64,000 nucleotides of DNA from Dendrobium chrysotoxum (Eukaryota > Streptophyta > Magnoliopsida > Asparagales > Orchidaceae), in NCBI GenBank assembly GCA_019925795.1, contig CM034300.1, forward strand, positions 73,449,021-73,513,020, in the 5' to 3' direction. The position numbers were made by a program, and so were the translations under genes. A model generated the notes under the pieces. The model saw only the letters and a program-made list of their open reading frames with translations, did not search any database and was not told where the DNA came from. The stretch's first letter is position 1. Each line of letters begins with the position of its first letter. Of this stretch, positions 1-11,441 are shown one piece after another.

Positions 1-44
1 CTGACCTCTGTCATCAGTCGACTACGATCATATGACCTCCATCA
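1..44. repeat. Minisatellite remnant at window edge
   Basis: Two or so degenerate C-rich units (GACCTC..TCATC..GACTACGATCATAT pattern) match the C-rich arm of the 28-bp minisatellite seen at 22310-22920 and 28540-29290. The same LTR block appears to resume after the retroelement, at about 2500. Short, so the assignment is an inference. Confidence 0.4.
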
Positions 45-1109
45 TGTCACAATTTAGGATCTATATCAAAAGAATTGCATATGTCTTTCATTTTAATCAT
101 TTAACTATAGCTTATCAATAAATAGCAGAAAGAAATATGATTGCATTTTTATCTTATCTAGAGCCTCATATCATAGAATATTTATCCTTTCTTAAAAAAA
201 TATATAATCATATAATGAGCACATAGCCCAGCAAGTAACTAAAATTTTACAACTCAAACTAATGCAAGATAAAAGAGAATAATATGTTATAAATCATATA
301 AATAAATATATGCATTAATATTTATACTAATTATATGTATCAATTTATCCTTCTGTAGTTCATCACATCTCAATTCATTACATCATCAATTATAATAGCA
401 GTAACAGTCAACAATACTAATGCCAGTAAAAATATCAATATCATGATCAATAATACTAAATTGTATTCATGACAGTAAATAGTATTAGTGTTAGTCACAA
501 TATCAGTACAGTGTTCATAGCAATGTCGGTATCAGTATTTAAATATTCAATTAGTGTACCTTAAAGGTATCTTACTCCTACACTTATAACTCCAATCAGT
601 CACCCTTTATAACTCTCAATCAATATAATCCTTATAACTCTAATTGAATGACATGAATCAGTCACCCCGACTTCTTATAACTCATAATTAATCTTTAGCT
701 CCTTATGACTCTGAATCACTTAATCACGTGGATCAATAGGATATCATGTGGAGTTATCATATCATGTATCTAATAGCATTCGGTGCTTCATTTAAAGTAT
801 AATAAAATCATATCAAGTCATTCAGAATGATCAAATCTATAACATTTCCAAATTTATACAGTGAAAGCTTATGAAATTAGGAGATAATATTTTTTTTGAT
901 AAATTTAGGAGAAATAAAATTTGTAGAAATTAAAATCATTGAAAATGGAAGTAAGAGATTAGTTACTTACAATAAATAAAACAAAATCTATAATAGGAAT
1001 GGTTGGCAAATATGATCTAAAGGCTTTTCTCTCTCTTCTCTCTTCTTTCCCTTTCAATTTCTTTCTGGCCAAGCAATCAAGTGAGGGAGTCGGTGGTGGG
1101 GTGAGGCCA

Positions 1110-1189
<80 letters not shown>

Positions 1190-1293
1190 CATGGCCTAGT
1201 GCCACAGCGCACACCAGATTAGCACCAAAATGCTTTACCTTAAAAATTTTATATTTTTCAAGAAAATTCATTTCACATATTTAACTTATTACA
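45..1293 (-). repeat. 3' LTR of collapsed Ty3/gypsy element
   Basis: On the minus strand it starts TGTAATAAG and ends GTGACA. It aligns with 1480-2499 over nearly its whole length. It is longer mainly because of a (TA)n tract at 1112-1185. Confidence 0.75.
1112..1185. repeat. (TA)n microsatellite, about 37 units
   Basis: Uninterrupted AT/TA dinucleotide tract of about 74 bp inside the left LTR. The paired LTR lacks it, so it expanded after insertion. Confidence 0.97.
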
Positions 1294-1464
1294 ATCTCCC
1301 CACCTTCAAAAAATATCATCCTCGATATTTCTATATCAGTCTGAGAGAGAGAGAGCATACTCAAAATGAAATTTCAAACTCAAATCAACTAATTATAAAT
1401 CAAAATTCACATTTCTATTATACTCATAAGCTCTAGTTATATTTCAATTCTTCCAATAACTATT

Positions 1465-1476
1465 GCTCTAATACCA
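1465..1476 (-). promoter_or_regulatory. tRNA-iMet primer-binding site
   Basis: The minus strand reads TGGTATTAGAGC, one mismatch from the plant initiator tRNA-Met complement TGGTATCAGAGC. It lies 3 bp inside the right-hand LTR, as expected for reverse-transcription priming. Confidence 0.75.
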
Positions 1477-1479
1477 TTT

Positions 1480-2499
1480 TCTCATAATTTAGGATCTATA
1501 TTGGAAGAATTATATGTCTTTTATTTTAATCATTTAATTAGAGTTTATCAATGAACAACGAAAAGAAACATAATTGCATTTTTGTCATTTCTGAAGCCAT
1601 ATATCATAGGATCTTTACTCTTTCTTGAAAATATATAAAATCATGTTATGATCACATAGCCTAGTAAGTAACTAAAATCTTATAATTGAAACCAATGCAA
1701 GATAAAAGAGAATAGTATGTTATAAATCATATAAAGAAATATATGCATCAATATTTATATTGATTATCTATATCAATTTAACATTCTATAATTTATTAGA
1801 TCTCATTCTATTACATCATCAATCACAGTAGTAATAACAGTCAACGATACTAATATTAGTAATAATATTAGTATCATGATCAATAATGTTAAACAGTATT
1901 CATGATAATAAACATTATTAGTGTTAATCATAATATCAGTATAGTGTTGGTAACAGTGTCGGTATCAGTATTCAAATATTCAATGAGTGTATCTTAAGGA
2001 ATCAGCCACCCTTACTCATTATAACTCTCAATTAATCTTTAGCTCCTTATGACTCTCAATCAGTGAATCATGTAGAGTTATCATATCTTGTATCTAATAT
2101 CATTCAGTATTTCATTAAAAATATAATAAATTATATTAAATCATTCAGAATGATCAAATCTATATCGTATCAAAATTTGCATGGAGAAAGCTTATGAAAT
2201 TAAGAGGTAATGCATTTTTGAAAAATTTACGAGAAATAAAATTTGTAGAAATCAAAATCATTGAAAACAAAAGTAAGAGATTAGTTACGTACAATGAATA
2301 AAATAAAATCTATAACAGGAATGGCTGATAAATATGATCCAAATACTTTTCTTTCTTCTTTCTCTTTCAATTTCCTCCTGGCCAAACAATCAAGTGAGGG
2401 AGATTCATAGCCTAGCACCGCAGTGCTCACCAGATCAATGCCAAAGCATTCTCATATTTTTCAAGAAAATTTATTTCACATATTTGATTCATTATCACA
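1480..2499 (-). repeat. 5' LTR of collapsed Ty3/gypsy element
   Basis: Partner of 45-1293. Its terminal TG..CA has decayed at the PBS side (TCTCATAATT in place of TGTCACAATT on the + strand). Confidence 0.7.
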
Positions 2500-2895
2500 C
2501 TGTAACTCCAACACCAGCTGACTTCATCACCTTCCATCATTAATAATGCCAACAAATGTTATTAATTATAAGATTGATGCACATCATCGACTTCAACTCT
2601 GACTTCCAACTAAAACACTAGGATTTATGCTTGATTGCTTCTTCACATGTATCAATGCCATGCCTTACCTCGAGAAAGGGTCTTATTTGTAATTGATGAT
2701 AAGAAATAATTTTTAACTTGGCTAGGATCTATGGTTTTTCCCTTTCTCAGGTTTTCGTCGTGAGAAATCAGTGTCTCTTATAACTCTTACACTCCTCCCT
2801 TATTTATGTGTGCGCTAGATTTTGTACAAAACTAGGAGTTAAACTCTCTATATCTCTTTACCACTGTAAATATCATGAGATATAACATCGGTAAA
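2500..2895 (+). repeat. LTR block with family B tail
   Basis: The last 230 bp (2668-2895) belong to a dispersed family (B) with the recognisable run GTACAAAACTA then GTTAAACTCTCTATATCTCT. Other copies are at 14843-14965 (+), 18461-18625 (-), 26095-26350 (+) and 62290-62510 (-). The preceding segment parallels 62510-62630 (-), including AATGCC..CTT..GAG near 2655-2680. Together with 1-44 it looks like one LTR split by the Ty3/gypsy element. Family identity beyond LTR-like is unknown. Confidence 0.55.
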
Positions 2896-3255
2896 TATAT
2901 AAGAGTTTTTGAATGATTAAACATGAATAGAACTAAATGTAGACTAATATGAATTTTAAAGTACTCATATCAGCAATAAAATTCAATCTTTGTGACATTT
3001 TTTAATTAACTTTGAAAAAATCCCTTGTGCATATTAGTATAAGTATTCCATTGAAGAAAGAAGCAAGAACCAAACCATGTTCAGCATCTGTATAACAACA
3101 GACTTACATGTAAATACTGGACAATGTATTGCAGATACAGAAACATATTTACATATTTAGTGTGATTTTCATTCACACATCAACAGTAGATATAGGCACT
3201 TGTGTGTGTATGTGTGTATATATGTGCCTATACATATCTGCAAAGTAAACTTTAG

Positions 3256-3435
3256 TTGGAGAATACATAACTTCTAATGATTATAAATAGAGAAGCTAGT
3301 TACAGGTGAAGGGTAGAGTTAAATTTGTTCTATGGCTGAGACAGAGTACTATAAGAGTGGAGCTGTCATGTTTTGTTTGCATAAAGTGACTTGTGATCAT
3401 TAGAGTTAATGAAAATTATGTTACCTTTCTCAAGC
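3256..3435. repeat. Short direct repeat flanking a copia relic (left)
   Basis: About 180 bp, from GAGAATACATAACTTCTAATG to TTATGTTACCTTTCTCAAG, closely matching 5540-5715. The shared core CATAAAGTGACTTGTGATCA is identical. The pair brackets the copia coding relic at 3740-5210, so both are probably surviving pieces of its LTRs. Confidence 0.65.
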
Positions 3436-3480
3436 CCTCACAAATTAATATTTTAAGGCTGGATGGTCAATTTGTACTAA

Positions 3481-3609
3481 GGCTTCATTTGGGATAGCTT
3501 TTTTACTGCTTTCTAAAGCAGCTTTCTAGTACAAAATTTCTAGTTCAAGAAATTTTTGTACTAAAATGCTACTTTAGAAAGTCATAAGAAAGTTGTCCCA
3601 AACGAAGCC
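3481..3609. mobile_element. Tourist-like MITE, copy 1
   Basis: A 129-bp element with terminal inverted repeats GGCTTCATTTGGGATAGCTT / CCCAAACGAAGCC, flanked by TAA on both sides (3478-3480 and 3610-3612). The three-base TWA duplication and short size fit non-autonomous PIF/Harbinger (Tourist) elements. Eight full copies and one fragment occur in this window. Confidence 0.85.
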
Positions 3610-3739
3610 TAAGTAATAGAAACTTGCTATTGGAAAGACCTTTTAGTGAAACATATATGTTGTTTGATCATTTGTAGAAATGTGATGCACAACTAATGTT
3701 TTAAATTTAATGCACCCATGAATGAAATAATGGTCTATG

Positions 3740-5210
3740 TCAATTTATTCAATTTCAACATGAAAACCCAAAGATTTTCATAAGAGGATAGACTATTGAT
3801 TGTTTGAAAGGGTAACTAATTGATTAAATAAACATAGGTGAGGGTAGCACACACCAAAAATAGATATAGAAGACTGGAATATTCTAAAAGCAAGGTCTAG
3901 GTAGTTTCAATAATATATTGGTGTTTATGGTTAATAGTCCCATTCCATTGATGAGTATAGAGGTGGCTTATTTGATGTGTGATTCCATGTTTAATGAGAA
4001 AATTTTTTGAAGTTATTATTAACAAATTCTCAATCACCATCAGATCTCAAAATTATCACAAGAGGTGCAAATTATTTTTTTACCAACAATTTAAATTGTT
4101 GAAATTTAGCAAAAGTTTCAAGTTTTATAGATCATAGGGTAGATCCATGAATATCTTGAAATATCATTTAGCCAAAGAATAACACAGTGAAAATCATTAA
4201 ATGAAGAAACGGAAGCAGAACCCCATACAATATAATGTATTAGTTGTAAAAGTTTTGAAGTAAAATACTAACATAAAGAAGCTAGATCTATGACATTTAG
4301 CTTGAGAAAAAGAGATATGTGAGAGAGAGAAGAAACATATTTCACATATGGATGTTTAATTACAATTGAAGCAATGACTGAGGAATGAGGATGTCCAAGT
4401 CACTTGTACAAAAGGTTTAGAGCAAGATGATAATAGAAGGGCTACTGGAGAGTGTCTTTAAGAGAGATCTCATAATAGGATACAAACCCATTATAACTGG
4501 GACTATGAAGAAGAAGTTTATTGTTCTTCAAATTCTTGATTTAATAGCTATGAGGACGAAATGAAAAAAAAAAGTTGTTGTTAAAGGTAAGTTGTTGAAC
4601 ACAAAAGATTATGTGTGAGATGAGGAACATGATAAAGGTTTGAGCAACAACTTACGAGAGGGTGTTGGGAGGAGGCCTTGATTGAAAGCAACAATTGGTA
4701 AATTCAAGCCATTACCAACTGAAATATGTTGACTACCATGGCATGTTTGAGGAGTTTACAAGTTTGAAAGTTCAAAAGTTAGATGTGAAGAAGAACCACT
4801 ATCAAGAAACCAGTCAGAAGCAGAAGAGTGAGAAGTGTCAATAAGAGCAAGTGTGATTGGTTGTGTATGGTTGGTAGGAAATATCAGCTTTGAACCAACA
4901 TGTGGCTGCAGAATGTACATGCTTCAGATATATTTGACATTCAATGGAATAATCCCACTTCGACTACCACAAGCAGGTATAGCCCGACCTCTATGAGTAC
5001 CTTATCTACCCTTGCTATAAGAAGAATATGAGATGCGGCCTCTGCCTCACCCTCTATAAGTATTGAGAGCAACTTGAGAATCTGAAAATTTAGAGAGAAG
5101 AGTTTCATGCATAGCCTCGACTGCTAAGTTGATCTCTTCATCGCATAAAAGAGAATATAAGTCATCCAAGCTTATTGTTGATAAATTAGTGTAAATTATA
5201 GTTTTGAAGA
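3740..5210 (-). pseudogene. Ty1/copia gag-protease-integrase relic
   Basis: On the minus strand, from right to left: an Arg/Gly-rich gag tail (RGRGRGRISY, about 5040), a protease active-site box DWFLDSGSSSHLT (about 4765-4805), the GLLPTP and LLLHSPS boxes of the GAG-pre-integrase region (about 4480-4680), and an integrase-core piece with KHQYIIET and VYLIN (about 3830-3925). Several stops and frameshifts interrupt it, so it is dead. It lies between direct repeats 3256-3435 and 5540-5715. Domain order identifies Ty1/copia; the lineage is not resolved. Confidence 0.7.
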
Positions 5211-5259
5211 CAAGATATGAAGATGCATATGTCCACGGGATGGGATGATTTCTTTATTA

Positions 5260-5340
5260 TGGAGAAACGAATAGGATTACAATTGGCTCTCTCTTCTGTG
5301 CATTACAACTATCCTTACACCACTATTTATAGATTTGAAA
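5260..5340 (-). promoter_or_regulatory. LTR-like promoter with TATA box
   Basis: The minus strand has TCTATAAATAGTGG at about 5321-5334, in AT-rich sequence upstream (on -) of the copia relic. This is a plausible LTR U3/R promoter remnant; no transcript evidence is possible here. Confidence 0.35.
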
Positions 5341-5539
5341 TAAAGCTACAAAGAGAACTTTAATTAATGGTATAATATGGCAAAATCTAATCATGCAAAT
5401 TAGATCTTCCAATCAAGCTAATTAAATCTTCCAATTTATGCAATAATCAAATCCCTCTAATTAATGCATTAATTAGCCAAACAAAACTTTCCTAATCAAT
5501 ATTGAATTCGATATGGAAAGGTTTCTATAACACAGAATA

Positions 5540-5715
5540 CATAGCATCTAATTGTTATGAATAGAGAAGTTTGTTACAAGTGAAAGGTAGAGATAAGTTG
5601 CTCTGTGACTGAGATAGAGTACTGGGAGAGTGGAGATACAGTTTTCTGCTTGCATAAAGTGACTTGTGATCATTAGAGTTAATGAAAATTATATTTCCTT
5701 TATCAAGTTTGTTAG
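5540..5715. repeat. Short direct repeat flanking a copia relic (right)
   Basis: Partner of 3256-3435 (same orientation, about 2.28 kb apart), with the same ending CATTAGAGTTAATGAAAATTAT. Just downstream, 5745-5800 also matches 18333-18383 (ATAACTCCTCTCAT..GGCTAATTACCATTT), another dispersed fragment. Confidence 0.65.
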
Positions 5716-6120
5716 CCAATTACATCATGCTACATAATAAATGAAAAAAATAACTCCTCTCATTACTGTAATTTCAGTCAGGCTAATTACCATTTAATCA
5801 TTGGAGGATTTAATCATACATAGGAAAATAATAGCCAAATATTTTTAGGCAATAAGTGGAGGCAATAAGTGGATAGATTTAAAGATAGACATTTATCTAA
5901 TATCACAAATAACCACTTATAAATTTTAAAATATAAAATTAGAACTAATTAAAGTTTTGAAAAATTAATAAAAGTTAATACAATTGTTTAGACAAATACC
6001 TACTTAAAATCAAGCATTAAGATGAAGCGGGCCAGCCTGAACTGTGCATGAAAAGCATGCTCTCCACATTCAGGAAAAGACAAATTAACTTTCTTTCAAC
6101 AAAACAAATTTTAAATCTTA
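5716..6120. other. Upstream region of TPS copy A
   Basis: AT-rich. Around 6045-6085 a stretch (GCATG..CTC..CATTCAGGAAA) resembles 31795-31835 upstream of TPS copy B, suggesting the duplication included 5' flanking DNA. No TATA box is convincingly placed. Confidence 0.35.
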
Positions 6121-6250
6121 GGCTTCATTTGGGATAGCTTTTATTTTTGCTTTTTAAAACAGCTTTTTAGTATTAAAATTTTTCAGACTAAAAATTCTTA
6201 TATTAAAAGTTGCTTTAGAAAGCAATAATAAAGCTGTCACAAACGAAACA
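6121..6250. mobile_element. Tourist-like MITE, copy 2
   Basis: 130 bp between TTA (6118-6120) and TTA (6251-6253). The left end GGCTTCATTTGGGATAGCTT is intact and the right end is decayed (ACAAACGAAACA). It sits about 150 bp upstream of the TPS copy A start codon. Confidence 0.8.
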
Positions 6251-7212
6251 TTAATATGTAATTATGGCATTAAGTAAATAGGTAACAAGCAATTGCCTTA
6301 TAAAGTACTGAAACAACAACTACTTCAGGGCAGGGGATTCAAACTAGCCTGTGTTTGGATTCCTTACTGATTCCCCCCCTCTATGTTTCTTCAATAGAAA
6401 GAATGAATTGCCTCAATTCTTTTCCAAATCTCCATCTTTCTACTGATTTTGTACATGATTATAGTTTCTTCCTTCCATTAAAAATACAGCACAGCACTCA
6501 GCCTTTCTCATCAACTCCATACCATCACCTTCACAAGAAGTGTTACTCTGTTGCTTCGAACTCTTCCACTTCCCTTTGAAGAAAAACAAATTATCAGCCG
6601 AGCTCATGGGATGACTGTCAAATACAGTCTCTGAATACTACTTCTTTCACTGTAATATACATTAATATTGTTCATATCTCTTTTTGTTCTTGTTTTATTT
6701 TACTCATTGAATTATTTTTATTATATATCAAATGTTTTTACACAGGGAGATGTGCATGAAAAGAGAAGGGAGAAGCTGAAGGAGGATGTGAAGCTTCTTA
6801 TTAAGGTGAAGAATTTTGCTGATCAGCTGGAGCTTTTTGATTCACTTCAAAAGCTTGGGGTTGCTTATCACTTTGAAGAGGAGATCAAATATTTGTTAAA
6901 TTTGATGAAATTTTCAGAAGAGAAGTTAAGAATGGAATTCAATGAGGACATTCATGTCATGGCCTTGTATTTTAGGCTTTTAAGGGAGCATGGCTTTGAG
7001 GTCTCCAAAGGTAATCAACTATACTAAACAAAACTAATTTTCAAACATTTATTCGATATCAACTGCTACTTGCAAAAACATCTCTACATATCATAACGAA
7101 AAAAAAAAACCATCCCGGTACCCTGATACTTTTTGTATTAGAAGTCGGTTAATTTTGTTACACATATTTATAAAATCAAATGGTAACTCGCTCTTAAAGA
7201 TATTTTTTATAG

Positions 7213-7345
7213 AAATTTTATGTTGTCTTCTTGTAGGCATTAATAAAATAGCATATTTACATAAATATCATTTAAAACTATGATATTTACATATCTAGCA
7301 CTCAAAATTTTATATCTACTTAGATAAAAATTATGTAAATAATAT
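7213..7345. mobile_element. MULE-type terminal sequence
   Basis: TTACATAAATATCATTTAAA..TTTACATATCTAGCACTC..AAAATTTTATATCTACTTA follows the same pattern as 24647-24765 and the inverse of 45790-45885, which borders a MuDR transposase relic. A right-hand partner was not found, so element length is unknown. Confidence 0.45.
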
Positions 7346-7547
7346 TAAAAATAAAACCTTTCTCACCCTCCCCTTTAACTCTCCTCGTCACAAGGCCATT
7401 ACAACGACAACAAACTCCTCGTCTAACTCACAAGTGTTTAGCCCATAGATGTCTTTCATTCACTGGTTGTTGGAACTTCCTCTCCTTCTGGCTCAAGTTT
7501 CTCGCCACTTCATCGAGGGGAATTCAAATACCGCTGGTCCCGTTGAT

Positions 7548-7705
7548 GAGAAATTATTGCATGCGGTCATCAGATCATATCATTCGGAAGTCAATCAAGA
7601 TGTGCCACGTTATCCAATACATATCGGTACATATTAAATTGGTGATGTGGCACGTCCTCATTGACCTACGGGCGACGTTCGATGACCGCACGTAATAATT
7701 TCTTC
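7548..7705. mobile_element. Foldback MITE in TPS intron
   Basis: A 158-bp inverted repeat. The left arm GAAATTATTGCATGCGGTCATC pairs with the right arm GATGACCGCACGTAATAATTTC; inner arms also pair (GATGTGCCAC / GTGGCACGTC). The whole can fold into a hairpin. The target duplication is unclear. Confidence 0.65.
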
Positions 7706-8076
7706 CCATTGATACCCTGACTTATTCACTCATAACTTTATATAAATTATTCATACCTAATAATTCAGCCAGGAAGCAAAACAACACTGTTTTAATCAAT
7801 CAAGTGTAGTATTTGAAAATAAGTTTGATAGAAGCTGCACACACAACTGAGAGAAGGATCACTATTATCGAGAGCCCATTGTTAGCCAAAAATAAAGAAT
7901 ATATTTTCCATATCCCATAAAAATCCAAAACACACCCTAAAGAAGCCACATCAAAGGGCCCAGATGTCTTCTCAATTTTTATTTTTATTTGTTATTATTG
8001 TGCAAAAACTTTGTAAGGACCATCAACTTGCAAATTAAATATGGCTTAATTTTCCTTTAAATTTTGTGCCTAGGCA

Positions 8077-8903
8077 ATGGCTGCAAATGAACCGAGCCGA
8101 GCCAAGTTTCAGCATGTTTGAGCTCAAGCTCGTTTACTAGAACCCCGCTCGAGCTCAACTCGATAAGAATCAAGCTTTTAGAGCCTCTCTTTGAGCTCGG
8201 GTTCGTTTAGAAAGGCCCTGCTCAAGCTCTGCTCGTGTTCAAGTTTGAGCTCGATTATTTCTGGCTTATCGAGCCTCATTCAATGAGACAGTCGTTTGGC
8301 TCATTTAGTGCAAAATAAATACTAAAATTTACATATACCAATACTTAATTTCCTGCCTGTTGCCTGTAGCCCACTGAACAACAACCCCTGCTCCACATAT
8401 CTTTTGTTTTATAGAGCAAAAGCAAACAAATCCAGGTGGTGTGGGACTATGTCCTGTTGTTGTTGTTTTTTTTTTTTTTTTGGTTTTTGAGCGGGGGCAC
8501 CGGGCGGGATTTGTAGAGAGAGAAGCGGGCTGAAACAGAGGAGAGAGAGAGGCGGGCGGGTCCGACGGGAAATTTAGAAAAAGGATTTTTTTTTTATTTG
8601 TTAAATAATTTGTTAATTTTTATATATTTTTAATTTGTTAATTTATTTATATTTTTTTTAATCTGAGCTTCTTAGTTGAGATCTAATCAAGCTTTTTAAC
8701 GAGCTTGTTCATGGGCTTTAAACGATATTGTTTGTGAACATAAACAAGCTGAACGTCAAGTTATTCAAGTTCGTTTATTTAGCTATCAAGTATTTATCAA
8801 AAGTATTCAAGCTCGTTCATTTACCTTATCAAACGAACATAAAATAGCTCTTATCAAGCCGAGCCACGAGTAGCTGTCAAACGCTCGGTTCATTTGCAGC
8901 CCT
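8077..8903. mobile_element. hAT-like non-autonomous element
   Basis: An 827-bp element with terminal inverted repeats GGCTGCAAATGAACCGAG / CGGTTCATTTGCAGCC. Subterminal GAGCTCAAGCTCGTT-type words occur in both orientations. Imperfect 8-bp flanks CCTAGGCA / ATTTGGCA fit an aged hAT target duplication. It has no transposase. It contains a T22 run (8463-8481 region) and a GC-rich GAGAGAG patch. Confidence 0.6.
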
Positions 8904-9370
8904 ATTTGGCATGATTGTATTTGCCTTTATTTTTCTTATAAATACTAATTTGTTAATTATGCATAAAATTTTGTACTAGATTTATTGGTTAAAAGCTACA
9001 AAGATGAGAATGGGTGCTTTAAGCCTTTTGTATTTCATAATATCAAAGGAATATTAAGCCTCTATGAGGCTTCATTTCTTGCTATGGATGGAGAAGATGA
9101 AATAGATGATGCTAAGAAATTTGCTCTGAAACTTCTCAATGATTTTATGAGATCAAATCTGTCAGCAAATCCATTACTAGCACAACATATAGCCATAGCC
9201 TTGGAGCTTCCTTTGCATCATTGAATTCTAGAGTTTCAAGCTCGAATGTTCATCGAGCACTCTCATCACATCAAAGAGATTAATGTGGACTCAATTGTGC
9301 TCGAATTGGGTCAATTGGACTTCAACATAACTCAAAACATCTACAAGAGGGAGCTCAAGGAGATTTTGAT

Positions 9371-9890
9371 GTACGTATTGTTAGAAATAGTAGAAGACTA
9401 GCTAAATTTTTGTTTGCCTGAATTATAATATTGGTACAAATATATTTATAAAGGCAAAACAAAAGTGCAATATATATAAAATATAATAAAGGAGAATATT
9501 TCCAATAATGATTATATATTAAATTATTAATTGCAATATATTATATCATATTGGAAATCATAAAAGGCTAATCATAATTTGCTTAATTTAATTATGATGC
9601 TAGTACAAACATATCTATATATAAGCAATGCAAGAGAGTAATGAAGAAATAATAATAAACAATAATTTTCTTTAATAATAGAAAATATTATAATAATAAC
9701 TATTATTCTATTATATATTTCTACAATAGATTCAAAGTCATATTTGATAAAATTAATATGACAAATAACTATCACAAATATAGCTTATTGTTCTTCTTCT
9801 TCTTTTTTTAATGAGAAATTAAGCTTTATATTTTCGAAGACCATTAATATTTTGAGAAGCACATATTGATATGTTGTTATAATGTTTTAG
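9371..9890 (+). other. Intron 3 of TPS copy A
   Basis: 520 bp of very AT-rich sequence. The matching intron in copy B is only 103 bp (33976-34078). Donor and acceptor are conserved; nothing else is recognised. Confidence 0.6.
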
Positions 9891-11441
9891 GTGGTGGACA
9901 AAAATAAGTAATATATTCGGTGATAAGTTAAATTTTGCAAGAGACTGGCTAGTAGAGAGCTACCTCCTTGCTGTTAGTATGGCTATCGAACCTCAATTCT
10001 CAACATGTAGAAAAGAACTTGCTAAAGCAATATGCTTTGTAAACGTTATAGATGATATCTATGACATATATGGTTTGTTGGACGAGCTTCAGCTCTTTAC
10101 TGATGTTGTTGATAGGTAGAAAATTAAGAAAATTTTTGAATTGCAAGCAGTTTGTGTATAAGTTATTTAATGACTAATTAATGGTTTAATACATCTTTAA
10201 TTGATTACATAGGTGGGACTTTGCTACAAGCAAATCACTTCCTGAATACATGAAGATATGCCTTTCAGAATTGTTCAACACAGTGAATAGCTTAGCATGC
10301 AAAATCATGGAAGAGAAGGGGTTGGATATTCTCCCATATCTTAAAAGAGCGGTAAAGTAACTACAACTTTTCAATAGACCCAAAAAAAAATTTTCTAGTT
10401 ATAATGTTGCCTAAAATGCCTGAAAAAATGCTATTTTATTTCAGTGGTTAGATTTATGCAAAGCATATATGGTGGAGGCAAGATGGTATTACATTGGATA
10501 TAGTCCTACATTTGAAGAATATTTAGATAATGCATGGATTTCAGTTTCAGCCCCTTTAGTCTCGGTTATGGCACTTTATCTGAGTGAGAACTTAACAAAT
10601 TTTTCACTCGAAAGCTTCGACTTCTATCCAAGCATCATCCGCCAATCATCTATTATTTTTCGGCTTTACAATGATTTAGGAACATCAAAGGTAATTACAC
10701 TTAAAAATGAAAAAAAAAATTCAATAAGAATATGTTACTTGATGAAGCTAATTTTATTACACATATTCTTAATTTCATGGGTCAAGTATTATCCATTAAT
10801 ACATCTAAATTATTTGACAAAATAATTAAATTTAAAAGATAAATATGGCTAAATAATCAAACATTCACACACATAATATAGCTAAACTATTTGTTTAATA
10901 GTTTAGTTATATTATCTAAAAATGTACATAGTTGTATTTGTCTTCAAAATTTAGTTGTATTGAGAGATATTGCTTGATACATTAAATCAATAGTACGTAT
11001 ATTAAAGTTAGTCTCATTCAAATATAAAATATATTAGGATAATTTTTCTTTCATGATTTAAATAAATAATTTATTAAATGTTTAATGAATAATGATGAAC
11101 AAAAATCTATTTTTGCATGTATGTAGGGTGAGCTACAAAGGGGAGATGTTTCAAAATCCATCCAATGTTACATGAAAGAGTAACATGTTTCAGAATTGGA
11201 GGCACAAGAGTTTATAAGGAATATTATAAATAAATAATGGAAAGAATTGAATAGAGAATGGATAAAAGGCTTAAGATATGAAGAAACATTCAAAATGGTT
11301 GCAATAAACTTGCCACGAGCTGCTCACCTTTTTTATCTACAGTCAAACGGTGGGAATATGGGTGAGCTTAACACAGAGAAAATGAAGGACAATGTCATCT
11401 CATTTCTCCTTGAACCCATTACATTCAACGAAGGTGATTAA

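Larger units (their letters stand above)
45..2499 (-). mobile_element. Collapsed Ty3/gypsy element (LTR, 186-bp internal, LTR)
   Basis: Two diverged direct repeats (45-1293 and 1480-2499) flank a tiny internal region. On the minus strand the layout is canonical: 5' LTR on the right, a primer-binding site complementary to initiator tRNA-Met at 1465-1476 (TGGTATTAGAGC on -), a relic of the 3' end of pol (CGAGGATGATA at about 1313-1323), a purine tract (GGTGGGGAGAT, 1294-1304), then the 3' LTR on the left starting TGTAATAAG and ending TGACA. The pol-end relic and purine tract match the order seen in the chromovirus at 42575-42611, so this is a related Ty3/gypsy element that lost nearly all its internal DNA. 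No clear 5-bp target duplication (CATCA versus CTGTA), so the ends may have recombined. Confidence 0.75.
7011..8979 (+). other. Intron 2 of TPS copy A, filled with DNA elements
   Basis: 1969 bp, against 952 bp in copy B. It holds a MULE-like terminal segment (about 7213-7345), a foldback MITE (7548-7705) and a hAT-like element (8077-8903). None of these is in the matching intron of copy B, so they came after the duplication or were lost from B. Confidence 0.7.
6403..11441 (+). pseudogene. Terpene synthase (TPS-b, monoterpene-type) pseudogene, copy A
   Basis: Seven exons can be placed with GT-AG introns: 6403-6651, 6746-7010, 8980-9370, 9891-10115, 10213-10351, 10445-10690 and 11127-11441. 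Together they span about 610 codons, the usual size of plastid monoterpene synthases. The first ~58 residues are Ser/His-rich and transit-peptide-like. Class I motifs are present: DDIYD in exon 4 and NDLGTSKGE across the exon 6/7 junction. Four in-frame stops break it: TGA 6577 (at the first Arg of the RRx8W motif), TGA 9222, TAA 11181 and TAA 11235. The RxR motif reads RDW, lacking its second Arg. A functional relative would ionise geranyl diphosphate in the plastid; this copy cannot make a full protein. A paralogue is at 32012-35953. Upstream in-frame codons before 6403 contain no ATG. Confidence 0.9.

Noticed and set aside
959..1199. Frames made of Ile-Tyr repeats on both strands
   Set aside because: They are read-through of the (TA)n microsatellite and have no coding value. 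The same applies to 21274-21459 and 44342-44578.
7449..7637. 62-codon frame in TPS intron 2
   Set aside because: Half of it is the arm of the foldback MITE and it has no family match. Treated as chance.
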